From: Pseudomonadota bacterium
GTDB taxonomy: Bacteria; Pseudomonadota; Alphaproteobacteria; Caulobacterales; Caulobacteraceae
DNA: 42,714 nt
Direction: 5' to 3'
Assembly (NCBI GenBank): GCA_023412655.1
Contig: JAEYNH010000121.1
Span: 1-42,714 of the forward strand
The notes under the pieces were generated by a model that had not been told where the DNA came from, searched no databases, and was given only the letters and a program-made list of their open reading frames with translations. This document shows, piece after piece, positions 15,274-23,590 of this stretch (position 1 is its first letter; each line of letters begins with the position of its first letter). A program made the translations under genes and the position numbers.

Positions 15274-18200
15274 GCGAGCCGTCGGACACCCCCGCGGTTC
15301 CGGCCGCCCTCAAGCGCTCGGCGATCCCGAAGGTCATCGTGGCGGTGTGCGTGGTCGTGCTCCTGGCGCTGGCCGGGCTGTTCGCCGCCGGACGATGGGG
15401 CGTTCTGACGCCGCAGGCCAGGCTGCTCATCGAGGCGCGGACGGACGGCCTCAAGATCGGGCGCTTCGGACGCCTGAGGATCGAGGGCCTGTCGGGCGAT
15501 GTATGGCGCGACTTCCGGGTCAGCCGGCTTACGATCCGGGACGAGAAGGGCGTCTGGCTGGAAGCCAGGAACGTCCATCTTCAATGGCGTTATCTCGAGC
15601 TCCTCAGGCGCCGGTTCGACGCTGATCTGATCGAAGCCGAAAGCCTGCGGCTGATCCGTCGCCCGGCGCTGGGGCCCAAGGGCAAGGACCGCGGCCTGCC
15701 GGTGTCCTTCCAGATTGACGCCCTCCGGACCCGCTTGGTGATGGAGGAAGGCTTCAGCTATCGGCGCGGGGTCTATGACCTGAACGCGAGCCTGGACATC
15801 GAGCGGACCGGAGGCCGGAGCGGCAAGATCGCCGCCAGGAGCGTGCTGCACCCGGGCGATCACCTGGACGTCGACTTCGCCTTCGGACCCCGCGCCCCCC
15901 TTCGGCTGGCCGCCGACGCCATCGAGGCCCAGGGCGGCGCCCTAGCCGGAGCGGTCGGCCTCCCGGCCAATCAATCGTTCGAGCTGACGGTGCGGGCCTC
16001 GGGCAAGGCGTCCGAGGGGCGGTTCGACGCCATGGCCCGCTCGGGTGATGTTGTTCCGCTGCTGGCCCACGGGGCTTGGCGGCCGGATGGCGGGACGGCA
16101 GGGGGGCGTATCCTGCTGAACGCCTCCACCTTGACCCGTCCGTTCATGGCGCGGCTCGGTCGGGAGGTCCGGTTCGGGATCGCGGGACGGCGCGCGGGCC
16201 AGGATCTTCACGCTCTGGAAGGGCGCGTCTACGCCGACAACCTGTCGCTCGTCCTGTCCGGCCGCGGCAACCTGGGTGAGCGGCGGCTGGGCCCGCAGGG
16301 CGTGAGGCTGGAAGCCTTCACCTCAGATCTGCAACGGCTCGTTGGCGGCCCCGAAACGGGCGCGGCGAGGCTGGCCGGGACGCTGACGGGGACTCTGGCG
16401 CAATGGCGGTTTGTGGGCGACGCGGACGTTTCCCGCCTGGCGGTGGGCGGCTACGGTCTGGCCCGCGTGGCAGGGCCCGTGCAGGTGGCGCGGGATAAGG
16501 GCGGCCTGTCGGTGACGGCGAAGCTGGCCGGCGCCGGCGGGCGAGGGCAGGGCTTTGTGGCCGCCATGCTGGGAGGAGCCCCCGTGGCCGAGCTAGACGG
16601 AGCCCGGCTGTCGGACGGCCGGCTTCTGCTCCGTGAGCTGGACGTGAGGGGCCGCGGGCTGAGGCTTGAGGCCAGTGGCGGGCGCAGCCTGCTGGGGGCA
16701 CTGACCTTCAAGGGCCGCGCTGACGTCTCGAACCTGGCGGCGGCGCGTCCGGGCGCGGCGGGCGGCGCCTTGCTGACCTGGCAGGCGTCACAAGGCGGCG
16801 GCGGGCGGCCGTGGACGTTCACCCTCGATGGCCGCGGGCGCGGCTTGGCCACGGGTATGGACGAGCTGGATCGGTTGCTGGGCGGGGAGCCGCGCATCAG
16901 GGCCCAGGCGAACTGGCAGGGTGGCGCGCTGTCGGTGGCTCGGGCGAGCCTGAACGGCGTGGCCCTCGACGCCACCCTGGCCGGCGTGCTGCGCCGGGAC
17001 CGGACCTTGGCCTTCAAGACCGATTGGAGCGCACAGGGACCGTTCCGGGCGGGGCCGGTGGAGATTTCCGGTCGTGCAAAGGGGACCGGCGCGCTTACCG
17101 GAGCGCTCGCCACGCCTAAGCTCGACCTGGTCGCGGACATCGAGCAGATCGATGTGCCACGCCTGCCCCTCAAGAACGCCAAGGTGACCCTGAGCTTCCA
17201 ACGCCGCAGCGATGGGTCGAGCGGCCAGGCGGCGATCACCGCCGACAGCGCCTATGGCCCCGCTCGGGCGCGGAGCGCTTTCCGCTTCCCGGAGGGAGGC
17301 GTCGATCTCAGCGATCTGGACGTGGACGCCGGCGGCCTGGAGGCGCGGGGCTCCGTGTCGTTGCGCCGCCGCACACCGTCGGCGGCAGATCTCCAACTCG
17401 TTGTCGGGCCCGGCGCGTTCCTCGATGCGGGGCGCCTTACGGGGAGCGTGCGGATCGTCGACGCGGGAGCGCCGCGAGCGACGCTGGACCTGCGGGCCGA
17501 GAACGCCCGCCTGGCTGGCGCGGGGCTGGCCATCCGCACAGGGCGCCTGACGGCCGATGGGCCGCTGTCGCGGCTGCCGTACACGCTTCTGGCGCAGGGG
17601 CAGTCCCGGCGCGGCGCATGGCGGGTCGACGGGAAGGGTGTCCTGGCCCAGGCAAACGAAGGCTATGCCCTGGGCTTTGACGGCATCGGCAGGCTGGGCC
17701 GGCGGGACGTGCGGACCGTGGAGACAGCCTTGTTCCGGTTCGGCGGCCGCGAGCGCGCCGCGCGCCTGCGGCTGGCGACGTCGGACGGGGGGCGAATCAA
17801 CTTCGACGGCGCCCTGCAGGGCGACGGCGCCGACGTACAGGCCAGGGTCACGGGCGTCACCTTGGAGATGCTGGATTCCGATCTCGCGGGTCAGGTGGAC
17901 GCTACGCTCAACCTGAGCGGCCGGGGTGACGTGCTCTCGGGCGCCTTCGAGGCGCGGCTGGCCGACGCCCGCGGGCGCGGCTCACCCGCGATCCAGGGGA
18001 TGGACGCGGTCGTCCGCGGCAAGCTGGCCGGCAATGCGCTGACGCTTCAGGCGCAGGCCGAGAATGAGCAAGGCCTGCAGGCCTATGCCGACCTGATGCT
18101 GCCAGCCGAGGCCTCGGCGGCCCCGTTCCGTGTGGCGATCGCCCGGCAACGGCCGATGCGCGGCCGCTTCTCGGCGGAGGGCGAGGTGCGCCCTCTGTGG

Positions 18201-19427
18201 GACCTGCTGTTCGGTGGCGAGCGCGCCTTGGCGGGGGTCGTCCGCACCGAGGGGACCATCGGCGGCACCCTGGCCGACCCGAACGCCGTCGGCAGCATCA
18301 ACGTGCAGGGGGGGCGTTTCGATGACGGCGGGACGGGCCTGTCGCTCCGAGATGTCACCCTGGCCGCTGATTTCACCCGCAATGCGGTAGACGTGACCCA
18401 GGCCTCGGGAGTCGACGGCCACGGCGGGCAGGTTTCCGGCCGCGGACGGATAAGCCTGCAACGGAACGGCGTGTCCGGCTTCCGGCTCGACCTGAGGGGC
18501 TTCCGGCTGATCGACAACGAGATCGCCACCGCCTCCGCCACGGGGCAGGCGACCATTGCCCGGGCCGCGGATGGGAAGGTACGGCTTTCAGGCGATTTGA
18601 CCATCGATCGGGCCGACGTGGCGGCCGACCTGCCGACGCCGTCCGGCGTGGTGTCGATGGAGGTGACGGAGATCAACCGGCCGGACACCCTGGATACCAG
18701 CCTGCCGCCTCCGCGCAGCCGCGGCGCCGGTTGGCAGCTGGATGTGAACCTGAAGGCGCCGCGACGGGTGTTCCTGAGGGGCCGCGGTCTCGACCTGGAG
18801 CTGTCGCTGGACGCTCACGTGGGCGGCACCACCACACGACCGGACCTGTCAGGCGTGGCGCGGGTCGTGCGTGGCGACTATGAGTTCGCGGGCAAGAGGT
18901 TCGAGTTCGACGACTCGAGCGTCGTCTATCTGGCCACCCGGCCGCAGAACATTCGGCTGCACCTCGACGCGGTGCGCGACGATCCCAGCCTGCGGGTGAC
19001 GGTCCAGATCCGCGGGACGGCGGCCTCCCCCGAGGTGACGCTCGCCTCCTCGCCGACCCTGCCGAATGACGAGATTCTCTCCCAGGTGCTGTTCGGCCGC
19101 TCCGCCTCACAGCTTTCGGGGGTGGAGGCGGCCCAGCTCGCCTCCGCGCTATCCTCGCTGACCGGAGGTGGTGGGCTGGATGTCATCGGCAACCTGCGTT
19201 CCTTCGCCGGCCTCGACATGCTCTCGTTTGGCGGGGGCGAGGCCGGCATGACCGTTTCCGGCGGCAAGTATCTGACCGACGATGTCTATCTGGAGCTGAC
19301 GGGCGGAGGACGAGAAGGCGGCGCGGCCCAGGTGGAATGGCGCATCCGCCGCAACCTCTCGATCATTTCCCGCATCACGGGGGATGGCGACAACCGGCTC
19401 GCGGTCCGCTGGCGGCGCGACTACTAG
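15270..19427 (+). CDS. tamB: inner-membrane-anchored translocation/assembly module protein TamB
   Basis: A 1385-residue AsmA-superfamily protein. TamB spans the periplasm as a long hydrophobic-grooved beta structure, now seen as a phospholipid and outer-membrane-protein biogenesis factor. The N-terminus has one membrane anchor at about residues 20-41 (KVIVAVCVVVLLALAGLFAA). Repetitive beta-rich sequence follows, and the C-terminal conserved TamB/DUF490 region runs from about residue 1000, with VRGDYEFAGKRFEFDDSSVVYL, PNDEILSQVLFGRSASQLSGVEAAQLA and the closing WRIRRNLSIISRITGDGDNRLAVRWRRDY segment. It starts with TTG, overlapping the tamA stop as TTGA, which implies translational coupling. 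The stop overlaps the convergent phhA stop by three bases. Confidence 0.95.
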   Translation: MSEPSDTPAVPAALKRSAIPKVIVAVCVVVLLALAGLFAAGRWGVLTPQARLLIEARTDGLKIGRFGRLRIEGLSGDVWRDFRVSRLTIRDEKGVWLEARNVHLQWRYLELLRRRFDADLIEAESLRLIRRPALGPKGKDRGLPVSFQIDALRTRLVMEEGFSYRRGVYDLNASLDIERTGGRSGKIAARSVLHPGDHLDVDFAFGPRAPLRLAADAIEAQGGALAGAVGLPANQSFELTVRASGKASEGRFDAMARSGDVVPLLAHGAWRPDGGTAGGRILLNASTLTRPFMARLGREVRFGIAGRRAGQDLHALEGRVYADNLSLVLSGRGNLGERRLGPQGVRLEAFTSDLQRLVGGPETGAARLAGTLTGTLAQWRFVGDADVSRLAVGGYGLARVAGPVQVARDKGGLSVTAKLAGAGGRGQGFVAAMLGGAPVAELDGARLSDGRLLLRELDVRGRGLRLEASGGRSLLGALTFKGRADVSNLAAARPGAAGGALLTWQASQGGGGRPWTFTLDGRGRGLATGMDELDRLLGGEPRIRAQANWQGGALSVARASLNGVALDATLAGVLRRDRTLAFKTDWSAQGPFRAGPVEISGRAKGTGALTGALATPKLDLVADIEQIDVPRLPLKNAKVTLSFQRRSDGSSGQAAITADSAYGPARARSAFRFPEGGVDLSDLDVDAGGLEARGSVSLRRRTPSAADLQLVVGPGAFLDAGRLTGSVRIVDAGAPRATLDLRAENARLAGAGLAIRTGRLTADGPLSRLPYTLLAQGQSRRGAWRVDGKGVLAQANEGYALGFDGIGRLGRRDVRTVETALFRFGGRERAARLRLATSDGGRINFDGALQGDGADVQARVTGVTLEMLDSDLAGQVDATLNLSGRGDVLSGAFEARLADARGRGSPAIQGMDAVVRGKLAGNALTLQAQAENEQGLQAYADLMLPAEASAAPFRVAIARQRPMRGRFSAEGEVRPLWDLLFGGERALAGVVRTEGTIGGTLADPNAVGSINVQGGRFDDGGTGLSLRDVTLAADFTRNAVDVTQASGVDGHGGQVSGRGRISLQRNGVSGFRLDLRGFRLIDNEIATASATGQATIARAADGKVRLSGDLTIDRADVAADLPTPSGVVSMEVTEINRPDTLDTSLPPPRSRGAGWQLDVNLKAPRRVFLRGRGLDLELSLDAHVGGTTTRPDLSGVARVVRGDYEFAGKRFEFDDSSVVYLATRPQNIRLHLDAVRDDPSLRVTVQIRGTAASPEVTLASSPTLPNDEILSQVLFGRSASQLSGVEAAQLASALSSLTGGGGLDVIGNLRSFAGLDMLSFGGGEAGMTVSGGKYLTDDVYLELTGGGREGGAAQVEWRIRRNLSIISRITGDGDNRLAVRWRRDY

Positions 19428-20296
19428 GCGGCGTCGCGTCCGCCTTTCAGAGCGTAGGCCTGGGTTCCACGGCTGATGATGCGATCGTCCGGAAGCACGG
19501 TGTCGATTGGTATGTCGGCCGCCTCGGCCATGCGCTCATAGATCGGCGCAAAGTCCTGCAAGGTGACGTCCAGCAGGCTCTGCAGGGACGGGATGACGAA
19601 ATAGATCTGCTGGAAGTCGTCGATCCGATACGGCGTCCGCATCACGCGTTCGAGATCGAAGCCCAGGCGGCTGGGTGAGGGATCGTCCAGGGCGAAGATC
19701 GATTCCGCGTGGCTGGAGACGATGCCGGCGCCATAGATGCGCAGGCCTTGCGGCGTCTCGAGCAGGCCGAACTCCACCGTGTACCAGTACAGGCGCGCAA
19801 GATTGTGGAGCCGCCCCACCTCCAGGGCCCGCCGGCCGCCTTCGCCATAGGCCTGCATGTAGTCGGCGAAGGTGGGATCGGTGAGCATCGGTACGTGGCC
19901 GAACACGTCGTGGAAGACGTCGGGCTCCTGTAGATAGTCCAGCTGCTCGGGCTTGCGGATGAATTGCCCGGCTGGGAACCGCCGGCTGGCCAAGTGATCG
20001 AAGAAGACCTCGTCGGGCACTAGGCCGGGTACGGCCACCACCGTCCACCCGGTGAGGCGGCGCAACTCCTCATTGATGCGCCCAAAGTCAGGGATGCCGG
20101 CCCGGTGCAGGTCCAGCGCTTCCAGCCCCTTGAGGAAGGGCTCCGCGGCGCGGCCGGGTAGGAGTTGAGCTTGGCGCTCGTAGAGCGTGATCCAGACGTC
20201 ATGCTCCGCTTGGGTGTAGCGGTCCCAATTCTGGTCGATGGTCCAGTCGGCCCGCGCGCCGGGCGGCGGGCCGCTTCCAAAGCCGTCGGCGCTCAT
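19424..20296 (-). CDS. phhA: phenylalanine-4-hydroxylase
   Basis: PhhA hydroxylates phenylalanine to tyrosine using tetrahydropterin, O2 and a non-heme iron. The 290-residue protein is the monomeric bacterial type without a regulatory ACT domain. The iron ligands are visible as H129 and H134 in FHDVFGHVPML and E175 in WYTVEFGL, with the preceding pterin-pocket region FPAGQFIRKPEQLDYLQEPD. I chose the ATG at 20296 (MSADGFGSG); the longer open frame upstream overlaps hspQ antisense-like sequence and has no family similarity. It lies 82 bases downstream of hspQ on the same strand. No pterin-recycling gene is present in this window. Confidence 0.96.
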   Translation of the reverse strand: MSADGFGSGPPPGARADWTIDQNWDRYTQAEHDVWITLYERQAQLLPGRAAEPFLKGLEALDLHRAGIPDFGRINEELRRLTGWTVVAVPGLVPDEVFFDHLASRRFPAGQFIRKPEQLDYLQEPDVFHDVFGHVPMLTDPTFADYMQAYGEGGRRALEVGRLHNLARLYWYTVEFGLLETPQGLRIYGAGIVSSHAESIFALDDPSPSRLGFDLERVMRTPYRIDDFQQIYFVIPSLQSLLDVTLQDFAPIYERMAEAADIPIDTVLPDDRIISRGTQAYALKGGRDAA

Positions 20297-20360
20297 GGAG
20301 CCAGAATGGCCCCGTCTGCGCGGAAGTTCCGTTCTGAAAAGGCCGTCTTGGGCCGGCTTA

Positions 20361-20377
20361 GCGGTAAAACTTTCCGC
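20361..20377 (-). promoter_or_regulatory. imperfect palindrome upstream of phhA
   Basis: GCGGTAAAACTTTCCGC is an inverted repeat (GCGG/CCGC outer arms, AA/TT inner match) with an AT-rich centre in GC-rich DNA, between the hspQ stop and the phhA start. Bacterial phhA genes are often controlled by an Lrp/AsnC-type or sigma-54 regulator, so an operator is possible. Its position just after hspQ would also fit a weak transcript end. Confidence 0.3.
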
Positions 20378-20378
20378 C

Positions 20379-20708
20379 CTAGTGGCTGATGCGGGGCCGC
20401 AGCGTGTACTGCCCTTCCCGGAAGGACTCGAAAAGCAACGAGGCCTGGGGATGGCCGACCGGCTGACCGGTGTCGTCCGGCTCCAGGTTCTGTTCCGAGA
20501 CGTAGGCCACGTAGGCGCTTTCATCGTTCTCAGCCAGGAGATGGTAGAACGGCTGGTCCTTGTGCGGCCGGATATCCGGCGGGATCGACAGCCAGTACTC
20601 CTCGGTGTTGTTGAACGAAGGGTCGACGTCAAAGATCACGCCGCGGAACGGGTAAACGCGGTGCCGGACGACCTGACCGATCGTGAATTTGGCGAAACGC
20701 GTGTCCAT
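20379..20708 (-). CDS. hspQ: heat-shock protein HspQ / YccV family
   Basis: A 109-residue protein of the hemimethylated-DNA-binding-like fold. In E. coli HspQ binds and enhances Lon protease and is induced by heat. Diagnostic sequence is KFTIGQVVRHRVYPFRGVIFDVDPSFNNTEEYW followed by DQPFYHLLAEN and YVSEQNL. The ATG at 20708 matches the family N-terminus; the frame stays open 22 codons upstream without similarity. A CTTGAA hexamer on the minus strand (20775-20770) sits where a sigma-32-type -35 element might be, but no convincing -10 accompanies it. It is divergent from the Ppx/GppA gene with a 156-base spacer, and upstream of phhA. Confidence 0.92.
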   Translation of the reverse strand: MDTRFAKFTIGQVVRHRVYPFRGVIFDVDPSFNNTEEYWLSIPPDIRPHKDQPFYHLLAENDESAYVAYVSEQNLEPDDTGQPVGHPQASLLFESFREGQYTLRPRISH

Positions 20709-20864
20709 ACCTTCGAATCTAAGTCCTATCTCCTGACTGGAAGGTGAACGTAGCGCTCGGCCTGTTCCATTCAAGGCTCTGCTTCCGGCTGTCGCAGGGG
20801 CTTGCTACAGTCCCCTGGAAATGAGGCGCCCGCCGGGCAGCCTGCGTAAGGACGGATGTAGTCC

Positions 20865-21956
20865 ATGGATGAGGCGCCGCGCGCGCCCCGCGCCCCGGCC
20901 GCCGACCGGTGGCGCGAACGGGAAAGGTCCGGCGGCGAGGCGTCCTACTACGCCGCCCTCGATCTTGGCACAAACAACTGCCGCCTGCTGATCGCCACGC
21001 CAACGGCGGGGGGATTTCGCGTCGTCGAAGCCTATTCACGCATCGTCCGCCTTGGGGAGGGCCTTGCCCAGAGCGGTCAGCTTTCCGAGGCGGCCATGGA
21101 GCGCGCCTTGGCGGCGCTCAAGGTCAGTGCGGAGAAGGTTCGCCGCCGGCGGGTGGTGCGGTTTCGGGCCATCGCCACCCAGGCTTGCCGCATGGCGGAT
21201 AACGGCCCGGCCTTCGTGGAGCGCGTGGCGCGCGAGACCGGGGTGCGCCTTCAGGTGATCAGCCCGCAGGAGGAGGCGAGGCTGTCCGTGGCCGGATGCC
21301 TCAATCTTCTGGACCGCAAGCTTGACGCAGCGCTTGTGGTGGACGTCGGCGGCGGCTCCACGGAACTGTCGTGGGTGGATCTCCGTGGCGCTCCGCCCGA
21401 CGGCATGCCTCCGATCCGCGCGTGGCTGTCGATTCCGATGGGCGTCGTCACTCTGGCGGAGCGTTTTCCTGAGGGGCCCACGGCGACAGAAGCTTGGTTC
21501 CGCAGCATGGTCGAGACCGTGAAAGCTGAACTGACGGCCTTCCGGCGGGCCGAGCCCATGCGGCCGATCTTCGAGGCTGACCGGGCCCATCTGATCGGCA
21601 CGTCCGGCGCCATCACCAGCCTGGCCGGTCTGCACCTGGACTTGCCGCGCTATGACCGCAGCCGTGTGGACGGCATCTGGATGAGCCGCGACCAGTGCGA
21701 CGCGGCCGCGGGTCGGCTACTGGCGCTGAACGCCCGGGAACGGGCTCAGGAGCCCTGCATAGGACCGGATCGGGCTGACCTGGTCCTTGCGGGCGCGGCG
21801 ATCCTGCAGGCCGTGCAGGAACGCTGGCCGTGCTCACGGGTCCGCGTCGCCGACCGCGGCCTGCGCGAAGGTATTCTTCTGTCCCTAATGTCGGACGGCG
21901 GACCACGCCGCCGCCGTAGGCGCCGCCGAAGCCGCAGCGCCCGGAGCCCATCATGA
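20865..21956 (+). CDS. Ppx/GppA family exopolyphosphatase/pppGpp phosphohydrolase
   Basis: A 363-residue ASKHA-fold phosphatase. The phosphate-binding motifs are clear: AALDLGTNNCRLLIATP near the N-terminus, FRAIATQACRMA, VVDVGGGSTELSWVDL, and a late GTSGAITSLAGLHLDL block. The family degrades polyphosphate or converts pppGpp to ppGpp. This short form lacks the long C-terminal HD-like domain of E. coli Ppx (about 510 residues), so the preferred substrate is not predictable. The extreme C-terminus is a basic tail with eight consecutive arginines followed by SRSARSPS. The stop overlaps the rlmE start by four bases (ATGA), linking stringent-response or phosphate metabolism to ribosome maturation in one transcript. 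Confidence 0.92.
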   Translation: MDEAPRAPRAPAADRWRERERSGGEASYYAALDLGTNNCRLLIATPTAGGFRVVEAYSRIVRLGEGLAQSGQLSEAAMERALAALKVSAEKVRRRRVVRFRAIATQACRMADNGPAFVERVARETGVRLQVISPQEEARLSVAGCLNLLDRKLDAALVVDVGGGSTELSWVDLRGAPPDGMPPIRAWLSIPMGVVTLAERFPEGPTATEAWFRSMVETVKAELTAFRRAEPMRPIFEADRAHLIGTSGAITSLAGLHLDLPRYDRSRVDGIWMSRDQCDAAAGRLLALNARERAQEPCIGPDRADLVLAGAAILQAVQERWPCSRVRVADRGLREGILLSLMSDGGPRRRRRRRRSRSARSPS

Positions 21957-22672
21957 CCGAACCGCCTCGCAAACGTATGGTGAAGCCGCCGACCGGCGGA
22001 CTAGAGGGCGGCCGCGGGAAACCCGCGCGGCTGAAGACGGCCAAGCAGCGGACGCCCTCCCAGCAGGCCTGGCTGGAGCGCCAGGTGAATGATCCGTTCG
22101 CCGCCAAGGCCCGCGCCCTCGGCTATCGCAGCCGCGCGGCGTTCAAGATCAGTGAGATCGACGAACGGTTCCACCTGTTCCGCAAGGGCGTCAGGGTGGT
22201 GGACTTGGGCTTGGCGCCTGGGGGGTGGACGCAATACGCCATCCAGAAGGGCGTCACCGACATCGTCGGCGTCGACCTGCTGCCCGTGGAGCCGCTGCCC
22301 CCCGCTCACATCCTGCAGATGGACTTCACCGATCCCGCGTGCGGCCCCATGCTGATCGAACTGTTGGGTGGTGCGCCCGACGTGGTGCTGTCGGACATGG
22401 CGCCTAACACCATCGGCCATCGTGAGACCGATCACCTGCGGATCGTGGGCCTGATCGAGGCGGCCAGCGACTTCGCGGTCGAGGTGCTGAAGCCGGGTGG
22501 TTCCTTCGTGGCCAAGGCGTTTCAGGGCGGCGGCACCGATCAGCTGATCGCCGGCCTCAAGCAGCATTTCACCGATGTGCGGAACGTGAAGCCGAAAGCT
22601 AGCCGGCAGGACAGCTCCGAGGTCTTCCTCGTGGCCACGGGCTTCAAGGGACGGGCGGCTCGGGCGTCTTAG
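21953..22672 (+). CDS. rlmE: 23S rRNA 2'-O-methyltransferase RlmE (FtsJ/RrmJ)
   Basis: RlmE methylates the 2'-OH of U2552 in the 23S rRNA A-loop during 50S maturation. The 239-residue protein has a basic N-terminal extension of about 40 residues and then the SAM-dependent fold: SRAAFKISEIDERF, VVDLGLAPGGWTQYA (SAM motif I), VVLSDMAPNTIGHRETDH, and SFVAKAFQGGGTDQL. The K-D-K-E catalytic tetrad can be traced to these blocks and to SSEVFLVATGFKG. It is translationally coupled to the Ppx/GppA gene. Its 3' end overlaps the convergent LysR-family gene by 29 bases. Confidence 0.96.
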   Translation: MTEPPRKRMVKPPTGGLEGGRGKPARLKTAKQRTPSQQAWLERQVNDPFAAKARALGYRSRAAFKISEIDERFHLFRKGVRVVDLGLAPGGWTQYAIQKGVTDIVGVDLLPVEPLPPAHILQMDFTDPACGPMLIELLGGAPDVVLSDMAPNTIGHRETDHLRIVGLIEAASDFAVEVLKPGGSFVAKAFQGGGTDQLIAGLKQHFTDVRNVKPKASRQDSSEVFLVATGFKGRAARAS

Positions 22673-23537
22673 CGCCTTCCTCCAGGAGCCAGTCGCGGAA
22701 GCGCTTCAGCGCCCAGCTCTCAACGCCCGGTTGGGTGAGCAGGGCGAAGGCGCTGGCTGAGCGATGGAAGCCCGCCGGCGCAAGCAGTCGGCCCTGCCGA
22801 ACTTCTTCCACGCAGAGCGGCCAGGACAGGACCGCCGCGCCAAGGCCGGCAAGCGCGGCGTCCATGGCGAAATGGACGTGCGCGAACGGCCGCTCTGCGA
22901 CATTGGGCATTTCCAGCCCCGCCAGTTCAGCGAAGACCGGCCACGCCTCCGGGTGGGTCACGGCGGCGAGACGAGGCGCCTTTAGGAGATCGCCCCCGGC
23001 GCGCTCGGCGCACTCGGGCGAGAGCACGGCCCCCAAGGCGTTGCGGATGAACGCCGTGCAGTTTGGATCGGCAGTCCGACTGAGCGGGACGATCCGGACC
23101 ACGGCCTGCGCGCCGCGGTGCGAGGTGGCGTGCGGCGCAAGTTCGGTCAGGTGCAGCCGGATGTCGGGATGGCGGGTCTGGAAGCTGGCGAGCCGCGGGA
23201 TGAGCCATTTCACCGAGAGGCTGGCGTTCACCGCCACATGCAGATCCTCGCCTCCGGTTCGGACATTGCGAACTGCGGCCTCTATCCGGTCGAACGCATC
23301 CGACAGCAGCGGCGCGAGCTCGCGTCCAGCCTGGGTCAGCTCCAGCCGGTGCTTGGGCCCGGACAGCAGCCGCACCCCCAGCGCCGCCTCAAGACCTTTC
23401 ACCTGTCGGCTCACGGCCGAAGGAGTCACCCGCAGCTCTTCCGCCGCCAGCGTTACCTTGCCGCTGCGCGCGACGGCCTCGAAGGCCCGCAGGGCGTTCA
23501 GGGAAGGCAGGGGACCGTTTGTGAGTTTTTCGAACAT
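22644..23537 (-). CDS. LysR-family transcriptional regulator
   Basis: A 297-residue LysR-type regulator. The winged helix-turn-helix is at the N-terminus (PSLNALRAFEAVARSGKVTLAAEELRVTPSAVSRQVKGLEAALGVRL), and the effector-binding domain starts with VNASLSVKWLIPRLASFQTRHPDIRLHL. This GcvA-like opening is common. It is transcribed away from an MFS transporter gene with 53 bases between the starts. That is the usual arrangement for a LysR protein controlling its divergent neighbour, so regulation of the transporter is a reasonable inference. The effector is unknown. The C-terminal 29 bases overlap rlmE on the opposite strand. Confidence 0.94.
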   Translation of the reverse strand: MFEKLTNGPLPSLNALRAFEAVARSGKVTLAAEELRVTPSAVSRQVKGLEAALGVRLLSGPKHRLELTQAGRELAPLLSDAFDRIEAAVRNVRTGGEDLHVAVNASLSVKWLIPRLASFQTRHPDIRLHLTELAPHATSHRGAQAVVRIVPLSRTADPNCTAFIRNALGAVLSPECAERAGGDLLKAPRLAAVTHPEAWPVFAELAGLEMPNVAERPFAHVHFAMDAALAGLGAAVLSWPLCVEEVRQGRLLAPAGFHRSASAFALLTQPGVESWALKRFRDWLLEEGAKTPEPPVP

Positions 23538-23590
23538 TCGGATGTAAATAAGTCGATTTTCGCAGCGCGCCTATTCCGTCATGACGGGCC

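Noticed and set aside
20297..20632. N-terminal extension of phhA by 112 codons
   Set aside because: The extra part overlaps hspQ in another frame and is Ser/Thr/Arg-rich noise; PhhA begins at MSADGFGSG.
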